In this document: in pieces, positions 7,203 through 8,093 of the stretch
Layout of the letters: each line of letters starts with the position of its first letter
Numbering within the stretch: the first letter of the stretch is position 1
Assembly: GCA_964513655.1 (NCBI GenBank)
Contig: CAZENQ010000129.1
Span: forward strand, 1 to 8,093
Source: G020350405 sp964513655
GTDB lineage: Bacteria > Planctomycetota > Phycisphaerae > Sedimentisphaerales > Anaerobacaceae
Direction of reading: 5' to 3'
DNA: 8,093 nucleotides
The notes under the pieces: generated by a model
The model's database searches: none
The model's input: the letters and a program-made list of their open reading frames with translations, nothing else
What the model was told of the DNA's origin: nothing
Made by a program: the position numbers and the translations under genes

Positions 7203-7246
7203 CAAAGTGTTTCAAAGTGTGAAAAGTTTGGAAAAACTCAGAAAAA
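7203..7246. other. Helically phased A-tracts (predicted DNA bend)
   Basis: A-runs of 3, 3, 4, 5 and 5 bases sit at 7204, 7214, 7222, 7232 and 7242, almost exactly one helical turn apart. CAAAGTGT itself repeats at a 10-bp step (7203 and 7213). A weaker echo follows at 7277, 7285 and 7295 (GTGAAAGT-type units). Phased A-tracts are known to curve DNA. Confidence 0.5.
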
Positions 7247-7402
7247 GGGGTGGAATTGCGCTCGAATAAGTGTGTGAAAGTGTGAAAGTTTGCGAAAGTT
7301 TTGACGTTAAATTGGGGGGTTTGGAGGGGCAAAGGATTGGCCGGGTGGGGGCAGTTGTGGGATTGTACCGTGGGTGGGGGTACAAAGGAAGGAGGGGAAT
7401 TA

Positions 7403-7426
7403 GGGGTCTGGGGTCAGGGGTCAGGG
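7403..7426 (+). repeat. Heptamer tandem GGGGTCW forming a G-quadruplex motif
   Basis: Three units of GGGGTC(T/A) at 7403, 7410 and 7417 are followed by GGG, giving four G-runs with 3-base loops TCT, TCA and TCA. That fits the canonical G3+N1-7 quadruplex pattern. It lies inside the G-skewed tract. Confidence 0.6.
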
Positions 7427-7460
7427 AAAGACGGTTGGAGATGGCGGCGGCAGATGGGTT

Positions 7461-7488
7461 GACGAGTAAATGTGTAGACGAGTAAATG
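7461..7488 (+). repeat. 12-bp direct repeat with 16-bp step
   Basis: GACGAGTAAATG occurs at 7461-7472 and 7477-7488, separated by TGTA. No function is apparent. Confidence 0.5.
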
Positions 7489-7517
7489 CGGTAGAGTTGT
7501 CGTTTTAGGCCGGGCGA

Positions 7518-7592
7518 GATTGGTTTTGTTTTGTCAGCGTCTGCCAGGTTGTTCATTTTGTAATCCTTTGTTAAAGCTGAGCTTATGTTCAT
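7518..7592 (-). repeat. ORF-like interspersed repeat text (MNISSALTKDYK...)
   Basis: The minus strand begins an open frame at 7592 (running to 7212) whose first residues read MNISSALTKDYKMNNLAD. An AAAGGA sequence lies 7 bases before the internal ATG at 7556. The start resembles ORF-like text of the form MNxxSxLTKDYxN that I recall as a recurrent intergenic repeat in Phycisphaerae assemblies. The remainder is Pro/Leu/Ser-rich translation of the G-quadruplex and A-tract repeats and does not look like a folded protein. I list it as a probable repeat rather than a gene. Confidence 0.33.
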
Positions 7593-7655
7593 TTTTGCCC
7601 TTCGAAAATTGGTTTCGTTTTACATTTTTTGGTTAGCCACAAAGCATTTTTTTGC

Positions 7656-7710
7656 CACAGAGGGCACGGAGAGAATTAACCACGAATAAACACGAACCGG
7701 CACGAATGGG
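7656..7710 (+). repeat. Short tandem repeats CACAGAGGG and CACGAATnnn
   Basis: CACAGAGGG and CACGGAGAG are adjacent at 7656-7673. CACGAATAAA, CACGAACCGG and CACGAATGGG then follow head to tail at 7681-7710, exactly 10 bp each. Similar CACGAAT strings recur in non-coding DNA of unrelated environmental bacteria as far as I recall; their function is unknown. Confidence 0.6.
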
Positions 7711-7723
7711 CTTTGGCTTCATG

Positions 7724-7742
7724 GGCCATTTTGCAAATGGCC
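7724..7742. repeat. Perfect 8-bp hairpin
   Basis: GGCCATTT (7724-7731) and AAATGGCC (7735-7742) flank a TGC loop. An outer CTTTG/CAAAG pair (7711-7715, 7751-7755) could extend it as a cruciform. No T-run follows on either strand. Confidence 0.5.
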
Positions 7743-7809
7743 GGGTCAGGCAAAGTCATCAACTATGCTCGAAGCAAGCTTCTGTGCCAGCCTGTTGACT
7801 TTGTCTGTT

Positions 7810-7867
7810 GGCCGGTAGTCGGCCCTGGTGAAGCCAGGGCGAAGCAGGGTCGCCGACCTGTCCGGCC
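7810..7867 (-). terminator. Large compound hairpin just after the right-edge gene
   Basis: GGCCGG (7810-7815) pairs with CCGGCC (7862-7867), GTCGGC (7818-7823) with GCCGAC (7852-7857), and an inner CCCTGG (7823-7828) with CCAGGG (7834-7839). On the minus strand it begins 5 bases after the TAA at 7873, so a 3'-end stem is plausible. There is no U-tract after it. GAAGCCAGGG and GAAGCAGGG inside also form a small direct repeat. Confidence 0.45.
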
Positions 7868-7872
7868 TATGG

Positions 7873-8093
7873 TTACTTTTTATCCTCATCTTCGGCAAGG
7901 ACGGCCAAGATTTTGGACGCTTGTTCAGGGGTTATTACAGGGTCGTGATGATTGTGGTCAGAGTTGTTGTGATTGGCGTCGGAGGTGTTGTGATTTAATC
8001 CGAAAATGTCCCGATTTTCCTCGAAAATCCCCCGATTCCCCCCGTTTTTCCCCCGTTTTCCCCCGAAATCCCCCCGATTTTCCCCGAGAGGAC
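7873..8093 (-). CDS. Unrecognised protein with heptapeptide repeats, C-terminal part only
   Basis: The minus-strand frame is open from the right window edge to TAA at 7873-7875 (73 residues), with its start outside the window. Four 7-residue repeats come first: GENRGDF, GGKRGKN, GGNRGIF and EENRDIF, starting at 8085, 8064, 8043 and 8022. A His/Asn/Asp-rich linker (NHNTSDANHNNSDHNHHD) follows, and the end is PEQASKILAVLAEDEDKK, a predicted amphipathic helix with a charged tail. I do not recognise the family. The helix and the unbroken frame favour real coding. Against it, the repeat DNA is extremely low in complexity and sits beside other non-coding repeats. The His-rich linker could bind metal, but that is only a possibility. 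Confidence 0.55.
   Translation of the reverse strand, partial: PLGENRGDFGGKRGKNGGNRGIFEENRDIFGLNHNTSDANHNNSDHNHHDPVITPEQASKILAVLAEDEDKK
8001..8086. repeat. 21-bp tandem repeat with 10.5-bp half-period
   Basis: On the + strand a CG step recurs at 8001, 8012, 8022, 8033, 8043, 8054, 8064, 8075 and 8085, alternating 11 and 10 bp. Between them, C-runs alternate with A/T-runs of 3-5 bases. Two half-units make 21 bp, or one heptad of the protein encoded on the minus strand. The A/T-runs are thus in phase with the DNA helix, and the minus strand carries serial G-runs. Confidence 0.7.

Larger units (their letters stand above)
7081..7440. other. Strongly G-skewed, C-poor non-coding tract
   Basis: By hand count these 360 bases hold about 148 G and only 26 C on the + strand, a skew unlike the flanking genes. 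No open frame here looks like a real protein. Such a tract is prone to R-loops and G-quadruplexes if transcribed with a C-rich template. Confidence 0.6.

Noticed and set aside
7270..7485. Plus-strand frame in the G-skewed tract
   Set aside because: It is a translation of the GTGAAAGT and GGGGTCA repeats, rich in Gly and Arg, without a folded-protein pattern.
8001..8086. CRISPR array
   Set aside because: The 21-bp units are contiguous with no unique spacers between identical repeats, and no cas gene is present.

Overview
The window looks like part of a genome from the phylum Planctomycetota, most like the anaerobic Phycisphaerae/Sedimentisphaerales group. That is a judgement by family resemblance, not a database result. 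The grounds are a LamG protein with planctomycetal dockerin-like motifs (N-F-L-D-Y-x-V-L-A-D-N-W), secreted glycosidase-like proteins, and a long non-coding tract full of short repeats. Protein text resembling MNxxSxLTKDY in that tract also recalls interspersed repeats I remember from Phycisphaerae assemblies.

Left part (1-3831): the 3' portion of a large secreted LamG protein on the + strand (open from base 3 to 1247) converges on a minus-strand gene for a GH95-like (alpha/alpha)6-barrel glycosidase (1534-3831). The 286 bases between them hold three hairpins but no gene I can support.

Middle (1534-6213): three minus-strand genes read 6213->1534 as a probable operon. Two paralogous beta-propeller lipoproteins resembling GH43 overlap by 4 bases (ATGA). 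A 109-base gap then leads to the GH95-like enzyme. All three carry export signals, and the set reads as a small polysaccharide-utilisation cluster without any visible transporter or regulator. A weak promoter candidate and an 11-bp direct repeat lie upstream.

Right part (6214-8093): about 1.66 kb without a convincing complete gene, but rich in structure. It holds paired 13-bp and 11-bp inverted repeats and tandem 11-bp repeats. Next comes the 3' half of a tRNA-Arg(UCG) with no 5' half, the classic footprint of an integration site. After that lie a strongly G-skewed tract with helically phased A-tracts and a G-quadruplex motif, CACGAATnnn repeats, and stacked hairpins. At the right edge a partial minus-strand gene (7873 to beyond 8093) encodes 7-residue tandem repeats of the type G-E-N-R-G-x-F, a His/Asn-rich linker and a short C-terminal helix. 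Its DNA repeats with a 10/11-bp alternation (21 bp per heptad).

A speculative synthesis: the tRNA fragment marks one end of an integrated island lying to its left, with the carbohydrate genes as cargo. No integrase is visible, so this rests only on the att-like fragment and the arm-like repeats beside it.
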